This document shows, in pieces, positions 27,936 to 35,433 of a stretch of DNA of 64,000 bases. The notes under the pieces were generated by a model. It ran no database searches and was not told the DNA's origin. It was given only the letters and a program-made list of their open reading frames with translations. Each line of letters starts with the position of its first letter. The stretch's first letter is position 1. A program made the translations under genes and the position numbers. The DNA comes from Actinomycetales bacterium (GTDB taxonomy: Bacteria; Actinomycetota; Actinomycetes; Actinomycetales; Cellulomonadaceae): assembly GCA_020444245.1 (NCBI GenBank), contig JAHLLI010000014.1:82555-146554 (forward strand), given 5' to 3'.

Positions 27936-28954
27936 GCGACGAGTCGACCGAGGTCGGTCTGCCCGCCGAGCAGCACGACCTGCCTCACCGGTTCGAGAAC
28001 CCGGGCCTGCCGCCGCACCACGAGCGCCTGACCGACACCGACCCGCGCGCCGCCAAGCGGGCCGAGCGCCTCATCGCCGCCCTGTTCGGCCTGTCCGCGC
28101 TGGGCACGATCGGCGCCGTGGCCGCGTTCTTCGTGGTGCCGCCCGAGCAGACCGTGGCGAGCATCCGGCTGTCCACCCTGCTGCTCGGCCTGGGCCTCGC
28201 GGTCGCGTTCGGCGCGGCCGGCATCGCGGCGATCCACTGGTCCAAGACGCTGATGAACGACCGCGAGATGGTCGAGGAGCGGCACCCGCAGGCGTCGAGC
28301 GCCGCCGCCCGCGAGCAGGCGGCGCAGGTGATCGCCGACGGCGTGTCGGACAGCGGCCTCAGCCGTCGCGGGGCCCTCAAGGGCGCGATGGTCACCGCTC
28401 TGGCGCTGGCCCCGCTCGGCTTCGCCGTCCCACTGATCGGCGGCGTCGGCGGGGACTGGAACATCTCGAAGTTCCGCCACACGATGTGGAAGAAGGGCAC
28501 CAAGCTCGCGCACGACCCGTCCGGCCGGACCATCAAGGCCGCCGACCTGACCATCGGCTCTGCCGTGCACGTCATCCCCGACGGGCTGAACGACGTCCCC
28601 GACATGCTCGAGGAGAAGGCCAAGGCGATGGTCCTCCTCATCCGCCTCGACCCGCGAACCCTCAAGGAGGCACCGGACCGCAAGGACTGGTCCTACGAGG
28701 GCATCGTCGCCTACTCCAAGGTCTGCACCCACGTCGGGTGCCCGGTCGCGCTGTACGAGCAGCGCACCCACCACCTGCTGTGCCCGTGCCACCAGTCGAC
28801 GTTCGACATCGCCGACGGCGCCAAGGTGGTGTTCGGTCCGGCCAAACGGCCTCTGCCCCAGCTGCCGATCACCGTGGACGCGGAGGGCTACCTGGTCGCC
28901 CAGTCCGACTTCCACGAGCCCGTCGGCCCGAGCTTCTGGGAGCGTCTGAAGTGA
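27932..28954 (+). CDS. qcrA: Rieske iron-sulfur subunit of the cytochrome bcc complex
   Basis: 340 residues. Three membrane helices in the N-terminal half (about 49-70, 80-100 and 150-170), typical of actinobacterial QcrA. SRRGALKGAMVTALALAPLG precedes the third and looks like a twin-arginine-type signal for that helix. The 2Fe-2S cluster motifs are CTHVGCPV and CPCHQSTFD near residues 265-290. Overlaps both neighbours by four bases, so the qcrCAB genes are strictly coupled. Confidence 0.95.
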   Translation: MSDESTEVGLPAEQHDLPHRFENPGLPPHHERLTDTDPRAAKRAERLIAALFGLSALGTIGAVAAFFVVPPEQTVASIRLSTLLLGLGLAVAFGAAGIAAIHWSKTLMNDREMVEERHPQASSAAAREQAAQVIADGVSDSGLSRRGALKGAMVTALALAPLGFAVPLIGGVGGDWNISKFRHTMWKKGTKLAHDPSGRTIKAADLTIGSAVHVIPDGLNDVPDMLEEKAKAMVLLIRLDPRTLKEAPDRKDWSYEGIVAYSKVCTHVGCPVALYEQRTHHLLCPCHQSTFDIADGAKVVFGPAKRPLPQLPITVDAEGYLVAQSDFHEPVGPSFWERLK

Positions 28955-30630
28955 GCACCAACGCCTCGGCCCCGAAGCTGGCCGCTCCCGTCGACATCCT
29001 CGACCAGCGCACCGGCGTCGCGACGTTCATCAAGGCGTTCGCGCGCAAGGTGTTCCCGGACCACTGGTCCTTCCTGCTGGGCGAGATCGCGCTCTTCTCG
29101 TTCATCATCCTGCTGCTCACCGGCACATTCCTGACGCTGTTCTTCGTGCCGAGCTCGGACCTGGTCACCTACACCGGCCCGCTCGCCGCGATGAACGGCG
29201 TGGAGATGTCCCGCGCCTTCGCCTCGACGCTGCACCTGTCGTTCGAGGTGACCGGCGGTCTGCTGATGCGCCAGATCCACCACTGGGCGGCGCTGATCTT
29301 CATGGCCGCGATCGTCACGCACATGATGCGGGTGTTCTTCACCGGCGCGTTCCGCAAGCCGCGCGAGATCAACTGGGTCATCGGCTTCACGCTGATGATC
29401 CTGGGCCTGGCGGCCGGGTTCTCCGGCTACTCGCTGCCCGACGACGTGCTGTCCGGCAACGGTCTGCGGATCACCGACGGCGTGGTGAAGTCGATCCCGA
29501 TCATCGGCAGCTACCTGTCGTACTTCATCTTCGGCGGGGAGTTCCCGGGGACGCACATCATCCCGAGGCTGTTCACCGTGCACATCCTGCTGGTGCCGGG
29601 CCTGATCCTCGCGCTGGTGGGCCTGCACCTGTTCCTGGTGGTGCTGCACAAGCACACCCAGTACCCGGGCGGTGGTCGCACCGAGCGGAACGTGGTCGGC
29701 TACCCGATCTTCCCGGTGTACATGGCCAAGCAGGCCGGCTACTTCCTCATCATCTTCGGCGTGCTGGCGCTGATGGGCGCCACGCTGACGATCAACCCGG
29801 TGTGGAACTACGGCCCGTACGACCCGTCCCCGGTGTCCGCCGGCGCCCAACCGGACTGGTACATGCTCTTCCTCGAAGGAGCCCTACGCCTGACACCGGG
29901 CTTCCTCGAGGTGGTGATCGGCGGCTTCACGCTGTCGCTCAACGTGCTGATCCCCGCAGTGGTCGTGCCCGGGATCCTGTTCACGACGCTCGCGCTGTAC
30001 CCGTTCGTCGAGTCGTGGGCGACCGGCGACAAGCGCGAGCACCACCTGGCCGACCGGCCGCGCAACGCCCCGGTCCGCACCGCGACGGGCGTGTCGGTGC
30101 TGACGGCGTTCATGGTGCTCATCCTGGCCGGCTCGAACGACCTGATCGCCACGCACTTCCACATGTCGATCAACGCGATCACCTGGACGTTCCGCATCCT
30201 GCTGTTCGTGCTGCCCGTCGTCACGTTCATGGTGACCAAGCGCATCGCGCTGGGTCTGCAGCGCAAGGACCGCGAGCTGGTCCTGCACGGGCACGAGAGC
30301 GGCAAGATCGTGCGGTTCGACACCGGCGAGTACATCGAGGTGCACCAGCCGCTCGACGAGCAGGAGCGCTGGATCCGGGTCCAGCACGACCCGCGTCGCC
30401 CGATCCCGCTGCTGCCCGAGCACAACGAGCGCGGCGTGCGGCGGCGGGGCTACCGGCGCGACGCGCTGCGCACCCGGGTCTCGGAGTTCTTCTACGCCGA
30501 CCGCGTCGAACCGGTCACCCCGGCCGAGGTCGCGGCGGCGCAGGCCCACGGCGAGCACGACGCGCTGCCCGCAGCCGGTCACGCCATGGCCGAGCTGACG
30601 GCGAGCAAGGACGGCTCGAGCGCCGGGTGA
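28951..30630 (+). CDS. qcrB: Cytochrome b subunit of the cytochrome bcc complex
   Basis: 559 residues. Core with eight helices: haem ligands in HLSFEVTGGLLMRQIHHWAA and in FTVHILLVPGLILALVGLHLF; quinol site near NPVWNYGPYDP. A hydrophilic C-terminal tail of about 130 residues (from TKRIALGLQRKD on) is usual for actinobacterial QcrB. GTG start overlaps the qcrA stop. Target family of the imidazopyridine-type respiratory inhibitors in mycobacteria. Confidence 0.95.
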   Translation: MSTNASAPKLAAPVDILDQRTGVATFIKAFARKVFPDHWSFLLGEIALFSFIILLLTGTFLTLFFVPSSDLVTYTGPLAAMNGVEMSRAFASTLHLSFEVTGGLLMRQIHHWAALIFMAAIVTHMMRVFFTGAFRKPREINWVIGFTLMILGLAAGFSGYSLPDDVLSGNGLRITDGVVKSIPIIGSYLSYFIFGGEFPGTHIIPRLFTVHILLVPGLILALVGLHLFLVVLHKHTQYPGGGRTERNVVGYPIFPVYMAKQAGYFLIIFGVLALMGATLTINPVWNYGPYDPSPVSAGAQPDWYMLFLEGALRLTPGFLEVVIGGFTLSLNVLIPAVVVPGILFTTLALYPFVESWATGDKREHHLADRPRNAPVRTATGVSVLTAFMVLILAGSNDLIATHFHMSINAITWTFRILLFVLPVVTFMVTKRIALGLQRKDRELVLHGHESGKIVRFDTGEYIEVHQPLDEQERWIRVQHDPRRPIPLLPEHNERGVRRRGYRRDALRTRVSEFFYADRVEPVTPAEVAAAQAHGEHDALPAAGHAMAELTASKDGSSAG

Positions 30631-30812
30631 CGGCGTCCGTCCCGTCCCGGCATCACCCAGCGGACGCCCGGCTGACATCCAGCGAGCGTCCATGATCATC
30701 AGACGAGATGTCGCACGGTTCGCCTCGCGGGTCCGGGCGGCTTGGAGCAGAGTGGGTGACGAACGCGCCCGCCAGGGCGCGCGTGCCTGCGATCGACCTG
30801 GAGGAATCCGGA

Positions 30813-31439
30813 GTGGCTGACTACGTCCTTCCCGACCTGCCCTACGACTACGCGGCCCTCGAGCCGCACATCTCCGGGCGGATCATGCAGCTGCACCACG
30901 ACAAGCACCACCAGGCCTACATCACGGCGGCGAACCAGACGCTGGAGAAGCTGGCCGGCGCCCGCGACTCGGGTGACTTCGGTTCCGTGATGGGCCTGGA
31001 GAAGACGTTGGCGTTCAACGTCGGCGGCCACGTGAACCACTCGGCGTTCTGGCAGAACCTGTCCCCCGAGGGCGGCGACAAGCCGGTCGGAGAGCTGGCC
31101 CAGGCCATCGACGACCAGTTCGGCTCGTTCGACAAGTTCATGGCGCACTTCACGGCCGTGGCCACGACCATCCAGGGCTCGGGCTGGTCGATCCTGGCGT
31201 GGGACTCGATCGGCAGCAAGCTGGTGATCTTCCAGCTCTACGACCAGCAGGGCAACATCCCGCTGGGCGTCGTGCCGATCGTGCTGCTGGACATGTGGGA
31301 GCACGCCTTCTACCTGGACTACACCAACGTCAAGGGCGACTACGTCAAGGCGTGGTGGAACATCGTCAACTGGGCCGACGCCCAGGACCGCTTCGCGCGG
31401 GCGACCACCCAGACCAAGGGCCTGATCGTCCCGGCCTGA
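30813..31439 (+). CDS. sodA: Superoxide dismutase, Mn/Fe family
   Basis: 208 residues, full length for the family. Metal ligands: His in [11 protein letters not shown] region and [12 protein letters not shown], then Asp and His in the signature [11 protein letters not shown]. Metal choice (Mn or Fe) cannot be settled by eye. No signal peptide: cytoplasmic. GGAGGAAT precedes GTG at 30813. Placed next to the respiratory operon, a sensible setting for removal of superoxide. A strong hairpin follows at 31471. Confidence 0.95.
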   Translation: MADYVLPDLPYDYAALEPHISGRIMQLHHDKHHQAYITAANQTLEKLAGARDSGDFGSVMGLEKTLAFNVGGHVNHSAFWQNLSPEGGDKPVGELAQAIDDQFGSFDKFMAHFTAVATTIQGSGWSILAWDSIGSKLVIFQLYDQQGNIPLGVVPIVLLDMWEHAFYLDYTNVKGDYVKAWWNIVNWADAQDRFARATTQTKGLIVPA

Positions 31440-31470
31440 CGGACCTACGCCGTCGCGGCGCCGCGACTCG

Positions 31471-31503
31471 GACGCCCGGTCCCCTCACGGGGGGCCGGGC
31501 GTC
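31471..31503. terminator. Terminator hairpin after sodA
   Basis: GACGCCCGG (31471-31479) pairs with CCGGGCGTC (31495-31503); inner CCCC and GGGG extend the stem. Perfect outer stem, 32 bases after the sodA stop. Confidence 0.85.
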
Positions 31504-31854
31504 GCTGCGTCTCGGGGTGACCTGCCGCACCGCTGGTCAGGGTCCCTGGGGTGGGCGCCTGGAGCTGGAAGCGCACACAACGCGCGTCGGCGTAGAACCG
31601 GATGCGCGCACTCGGCAGGCGCGCGGGCGGCGGCGTGGGACCGCACGGTCCTGGCATGCTGACTGCGACCGCGCCATCGAGTTCCTGGCTCACCGGCCGG
31701 TTCACCTGCCCTTGGCCGTCCTCAGGCGCTTCGTCGAGGTAGCCGTGAGCACCCCGCCGCCGACGACCTAGGACGTCCGCCGCGTCTCGTCCGCGTGTGA
31801 ACCGCGCGGCTCGCGCCATGAGCGGCACGCTGTGCCGCCGTGCATTCCAGCGGC
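31504..31854. other. Stretch without a convincing gene, left of the IS element
   Basis: Open frames exist on both strands but none has a start with a ribosome site or a recognisable domain. A minus-strand frame of about 70 codons ending near 31445 is the best of them and is doubtful. The right end holds a diverged copy of the palindromic repeat (31813-31854). Confidence 0.5.
31813..31854. repeat. Diverged copy of the palindromic dispersed repeat, abutting the IS element
   Basis: Words GCGCCATGAGCGG, ACGCTGTGCCGCC, TGCATTCCAGCGGC align in order with the copies at 10804 and 11601. The unit stops exactly at the IS left end, so the element appears to have inserted at its edge. Confidence 0.65.
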
Positions 31855-31927
31855 TGTCGCCGACGCCTGAAGACTGACCGGGGATCGACGGCTGAAATCT
31901 GACCAGCCTGCCGCGATCCTGCGGAGG

Positions 31928-33151
31928 GTGATCGGTGTGGAGGACTGGGCAGAGGTCCGTCGGCTGCGTCGCGTCGAGGGGATGGCGATCTCGGCGATCG
32001 CGCGTGAGCTCGGGATCGCGCGGAACACGGTGAAGAAGGCGCTGGCCAGTGACCGGCCGCCGAAGTACGAGCGCCCGGCGAAGGGGTCGCTGGTCGACGC
32101 GGTCGAGCCGCGGGTCCGCGTGCTGCTGGCCGACTGTCCGACGATGCCGGCGACGGTGATCGCCCAGCGCATCGGGTGGGATCGCTCGTTGACGATCCTC
32201 AAGGACCGGGTGCGGGTGCTGCGTCCGTACTACCTGCCGCCGGACCCGGCGAGCCGCACCAGCTACGAACCGGGGCACCGGTTGCAGTGCGACCTGTGGT
32301 TCCCGCCGGTCGACGTCCCGCTCGGCGCCGGGCAGGTCGGGTCGCCGCCGGTGCTGGTGATGGTCTCGGGCTACTCGCGGATGATGTTCGCGCTGATGCT
32401 GCCCTCGCGGCAGGCGCCGGATCTGATCGCCGGGCACTGGGCGCTGTTGACCTCGATGGGTGCGGTTGCCCGGGAGCTGGTTTGGGACAACGAGTCCGCG
32501 GTCGGGTCCTGGCGGGCCGGCAAGCCGAAGCTGACCGACGACTTCGAGGCGTTCCGCGGCACGCTCGGGATCGGGGTCCATCAGTGCCGTCCGCGTGACC
32601 CGGAGGCCAAGGGCCTGGTCGAGCGGGCGAACGGCTACCTGGAGACCTCGTTCCTGCCGGGGCGCGCGTTCACCGGTCCGGACGACTTCAACACCCAGCT
32701 CGCCGAGTGGCTGCCCGTCGCGAACCGTCGTCAGCACCGCGCGCTGGGTTGCCGGCCGCTGGACCGGTGGGCGGCGGATCGGGACGCGATGCTCACTCTG
32801 CCGCCGGTCGCCCCGCAGCTCGGATGGCGGGCGAGGGTCCGGCTCCCGCGCGACCACTACGTGCGCGTCGACACCAACGACTACTCGGTGGACCCGGTCG
32901 CGGTCGGCCGGTTCGTCGAGGTCGTCGCCGACCTCGAGCACGTCACGGTGCGCCTGGGGGCCAAGATCGTCGCCGTCCACGCCCGGTGCTGGGCGCGCTG
33001 GCAGACGATCACCGACCCCGCCCACAAGGCCGCCGCCCTGGCGCTGTCCCACGCCGCCGCGCACCTCCCTGCAACGCCTCCGGCGGACGAGGTCGAGCAG
33101 CGCGACCTCGCTGCTTACGACGCCGCGTTCGGCCTGACCGAGGTCGCCTGA
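31928..33151 (+). CDS. istA: IS21-family transposase IstA
   Basis: 407 residues. N-terminal helix-turn-helix (EVRRLRRVEGMAISAIARELG and IARNTVKKAL). The DDE core has Asp in QCDLWF (about 122), Asp in VWDNESAV (about 187) and Glu in KGLVERANGYLE (about 232). A C-terminal beta-barrel-like part (HYVRVDTNDYSVDP) matches Mu-transposase C. All catalytic residues present. The stop TGA shares its A with the ATG of istB. Confidence 0.95.
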   Translation: MIGVEDWAEVRRLRRVEGMAISAIARELGIARNTVKKALASDRPPKYERPAKGSLVDAVEPRVRVLLADCPTMPATVIAQRIGWDRSLTILKDRVRVLRPYYLPPDPASRTSYEPGHRLQCDLWFPPVDVPLGAGQVGSPPVLVMVSGYSRMMFALMLPSRQAPDLIAGHWALLTSMGAVARELVWDNESAVGSWRAGKPKLTDDFEAFRGTLGIGVHQCRPRDPEAKGLVERANGYLETSFLPGRAFTGPDDFNTQLAEWLPVANRRQHRALGCRPLDRWAADRDAMLTLPPVAPQLGWRARVRLPRDHYVRVDTNDYSVDPVAVGRFVEVVADLEHVTVRLGAKIVAVHARCWARWQTITDPAHKAAALALSHAAAHLPATPPADEVEQRDLAAYDAAFGLTEVA

Positions 33152-33939
33152 TGGCCCCGGCGAAGACGACGGTCCGGGACGTGACCAGCGAGCTCGCCTA
33201 CCTGACCCGCGCGCTGAAGGCCCCCACGTTGCGCGACGCGGTCGAGCGGCTCGCCGAACGGGCGCGGGCGGAGGCCTGGACCCACGAGGAGTTCCTCGCG
33301 GCCTGCCTCCAGCGCGAGGTCGCCGCCCGGGAGACCCACGGCGGGGAAGGACGCATCCGCGCCGCCCGGTTCCCCGCCCGCAAGTCGCTTGAGGACTTCG
33401 ACTTCGAGCACGCCCGAGGCCTGGCCCGCGACCAGATCGCCCACCTCGGCACCCTGGACTTTGTCGCGGCCCGGGAGAACGTGGTGTTCCTCGGCCCGCC
33501 GGGCACCGGCAAGACCCACCTCGCCACCGGGATCGCGGTTCGCGCCTGCCAAGCCGGCCACCGCACCCTGTTCGCGACCGCGTCCGAATGGGTCGACCGG
33601 CTCGCGACCGCGCACCACGACGGGCGCCTGCAAGACGAGCTGCGCCGCCTGGGCCGCTATCCGCTGCTCGTGATCGACGAGGTCGGCTACATCCCGTTCG
33701 AGCCCGAGGCCGCGAACCTGTTCTTCCAGCTCGTCTCGGCCCGCTACGAACGCGCGTCGCTGATCGTCACCTCGAACAAGCCGTTCGGACGCTGGGGCGA
33801 GGTCTTCGGCGACGACACCGTCGCCGCAGCGATGATCGACCGCCTCGTCCACCACGCCGACGTCATCGCTCTCAAAGGCGACTCCTACCGACTCAAGAAC
33901 CGCGACCTCGGCCGCCCACCCGCGGCCACCACGGACTGA
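33151..33939 (+). CDS. istB: IS21-family helper ATPase IstB
   Basis: 262 residues, DnaC/DnaA-like AAA+ protein that selects the target and regulates IstA. Walker A GPPGTGKT (about 116-123), Walker B LLVIDEVGYIPF (about 172-180), and SNKPFGRWGEVFGD as sensor 1 region. The N-terminal helical domain (LTRALKAPTLRDAVERLAERA) contacts IstA in the family. Intact. Confidence 0.95.
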   Translation: MAPAKTTVRDVTSELAYLTRALKAPTLRDAVERLAERARAEAWTHEEFLAACLQREVAARETHGGEGRIRAARFPARKSLEDFDFEHARGLARDQIAHLGTLDFVAARENVVFLGPPGTGKTHLATGIAVRACQAGHRTLFATASEWVDRLATAHHDGRLQDELRRLGRYPLLVIDEVGYIPFEPEAANLFFQLVSARYERASLIVTSNKPFGRWGEVFGDDTVAAAMIDRLVHHADVIALKGDSYRLKNRDLGRPPAATTD

Positions 33940-34057
33940 AGACAACCAGGCAGCTGGTCAGTCTTCAGCCGTCGATCCCTGATCAGGATTCAGCCGTCGT
34001 TGACACGGCCAGCACCAGGCGAGAGTCACCTCCCTCAACCCGGCGGTGGCGGTCTCT

Positions 34058-35014
34058 TCAGACCCATTCCAGGCCCAGCTCGGTGACCCGGCGGGTGATG
34101 GTCTCGCTGCGCTGTCGACGGCTCACAGGCTCGGGGCGATAGGCCAGGCTCACCCGTCGCTTGCCCAGCATCGGCCAGCCGCCGTCCGTGAGTCTCCATG
34201 ACCGAATCAGTTCGACGGCTTCGGTCATCGCGTTCACCGGAACGTCGATGTCCACCGCCAGTTGCGCCAGTTCGACAAGGTCGATCACGTAGTCGAGTGG
34301 AAACGCCGGGAGCACCCACCTCGTGCCCTCGGGGTCGGTCTTGGTCCGGCCCGCCAAGGGCATGATCGCGCCGGATCTGCCGAACATGACCCGCCTGTCG
34401 ATCAACAGGCTACGCATCGCGGCCACGTGAGCGTCAGCGGCGATCGCCAGGCCGGCCCTTCGAGCGGCCGCAAGGGCCGAGACCGCTGGGACAAGGCCCA
34501 GAAGGCAGGTGGTCGCAGCCATGCAACCGCCGTAGCGCGTACGCAGGTAGTCGCCCCACAGCGGGCCCACGGGCTCGTGGTACACGACTCCGCCATACAC
34601 GACCGGCTGGTACCGAACGATCCACTGCAGCAATGGCATGGCGGCTTCGCCGCGGCCCGCACGCACCAACAAGCGGGCGATCATGCCCGTGTAGCACGGC
34701 ACCACCGAGTCGCGAGTTCCATAGATCGAACCGCCACCGTCAACTACCGCGTGTCGGGAAAGGAAGTCGAGCGCCCGCGACAGGCACGGTTCGTCGTCCA
34801 GTCCAGCTTCCTGCACCGAACGCGCCGCGAAGATCGTCGGCACGATCCGTCCTGGCGCCGTGGCTTGCTTCCCCCACGAACCGTCCTCGCGCTGTCCGCT
34901 GGCGAGCCACTCAAGCGCCGCAACCGGTGAACCGCCGCTCATCTTCCCCTGACCCTCGAGTGCCGGGGCCGCACATCGATCATGCGCGCCGACTACCTCC
35001 ATCATTCCAGTCAT
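34058..35014 (-). CDS. Squalene-cyclase/prenyltransferase-repeat protein of unknown role
   Basis: 318 residues, soluble. Alpha-alpha barrel repeats are recognisable by QREDGSWG (about residue 40), GGGSIYGTRDSVVPCY and the late LTDGGWPM; these are QW-type repeats of terpenoid cyclases and protein prenyltransferases. The DxDD acid motif of squalene-hopene cyclases is not seen, so catalysis is uncertain. Sampled lines are about 60-62 percent G+C against 70-75 in the backbone, and it lies beside an IS element: probably acquired. ATG at 35014 has GAGAGGG upstream. No partner genes are adjacent. Confidence 0.65.
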   Translation of the reverse strand: MTGMMEVVGAHDRCAAPALEGQGKMSGGSPVAALEWLASGQREDGSWGKQATAPGRIVPTIFAARSVQEAGLDDEPCLSRALDFLSRHAVVDGGGSIYGTRDSVVPCYTGMIARLLVRAGRGEAAMPLLQWIVRYQPVVYGGVVYHEPVGPLWGDYLRTRYGGCMAATTCLLGLVPAVSALAAARRAGLAIAADAHVAAMRSLLIDRRVMFGRSGAIMPLAGRTKTDPEGTRWVLPAFPLDYVIDLVELAQLAVDIDVPVNAMTEAVELIRSWRLTDGGWPMLGKRRVSLAYRPEPVSRRQRSETITRRVTELGLEWV

Positions 35015-35433
35015 CGTGGGGACCCTCTCGGGCGAGCCATGGCAGCCGCCGGGCGCACGCTCATCGGCTACCGTGCGTGAGCAGCCGGCACGGTCCAGGT
35101 GACGGGAGTGGTGGACGGGGCTGGTGGCGTGGCACGGCCGTCCGTCACGCGAACCGCGTGGGCCGCTCACTGGTCGCCGTCGGCGGTCGTGCGGGCAGCG
35201 GCCGACGCGGCGGGGCGTGTCGGCCGCCCCGATGGGCGTCCGGAGGGTGGACGGCCCCGCACGGATCGGCGCCTGAGTGCCGGTTCGCCGCGTGGCGTGC
35301 CGGGAGTCGCCTGCGACGGCGCCTCACCTCGTGCACACGGGCACGGCGGCGGCAGCCCCTCACCACGCCTCGACCGAGGGTCGCGCGGAGGGCCCGACTC
35401 AGCGGATCACACCTCGCAGTCGCCTCAGGCGGG
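35015..35433. other. Gene-free stretch
   Basis: About 420 bases between the cyclase-like gene and the stop of the kinase/phosphorylase fusion. Frames on both strands are Arg/Pro/Ser-rich and lack starts with ribosome sites. I see no hairpin of note and no repeat shared with other places. Confidence 0.5.

Larger units (their letters stand above)
31855..34005 (+). mobile_element. Complete IS21-family insertion sequence
   Basis: 2151 bp from TGTC to GACA. The imperfect terminal inverted repeats, 31855-31907 and 33953-34005, match at 44 of 53 positions. Each contains two copies of a CGACGGCTGAA-type word followed by CTGA, the repeated transposase-binding sites usual for IS21. It carries istA and istB, both intact. 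The target duplication is CGGC (31851-31854 and 34006-34009), in the 4-8 bp range of the family. Likely still mobile. Confidence 0.93.

Noticed and set aside
30662..30691. Terminator after qcrB (GGACGC ... GCGTCC)
   Set aside because: Only a 6-bp stem with an 18-base loop, too weak to call against the other hairpins here.
31445..31657. Minus-strand frame of about 70 codons after sodA
   Set aside because: No ribosome site and no recognisable sequence, and it runs through the sodA terminator.
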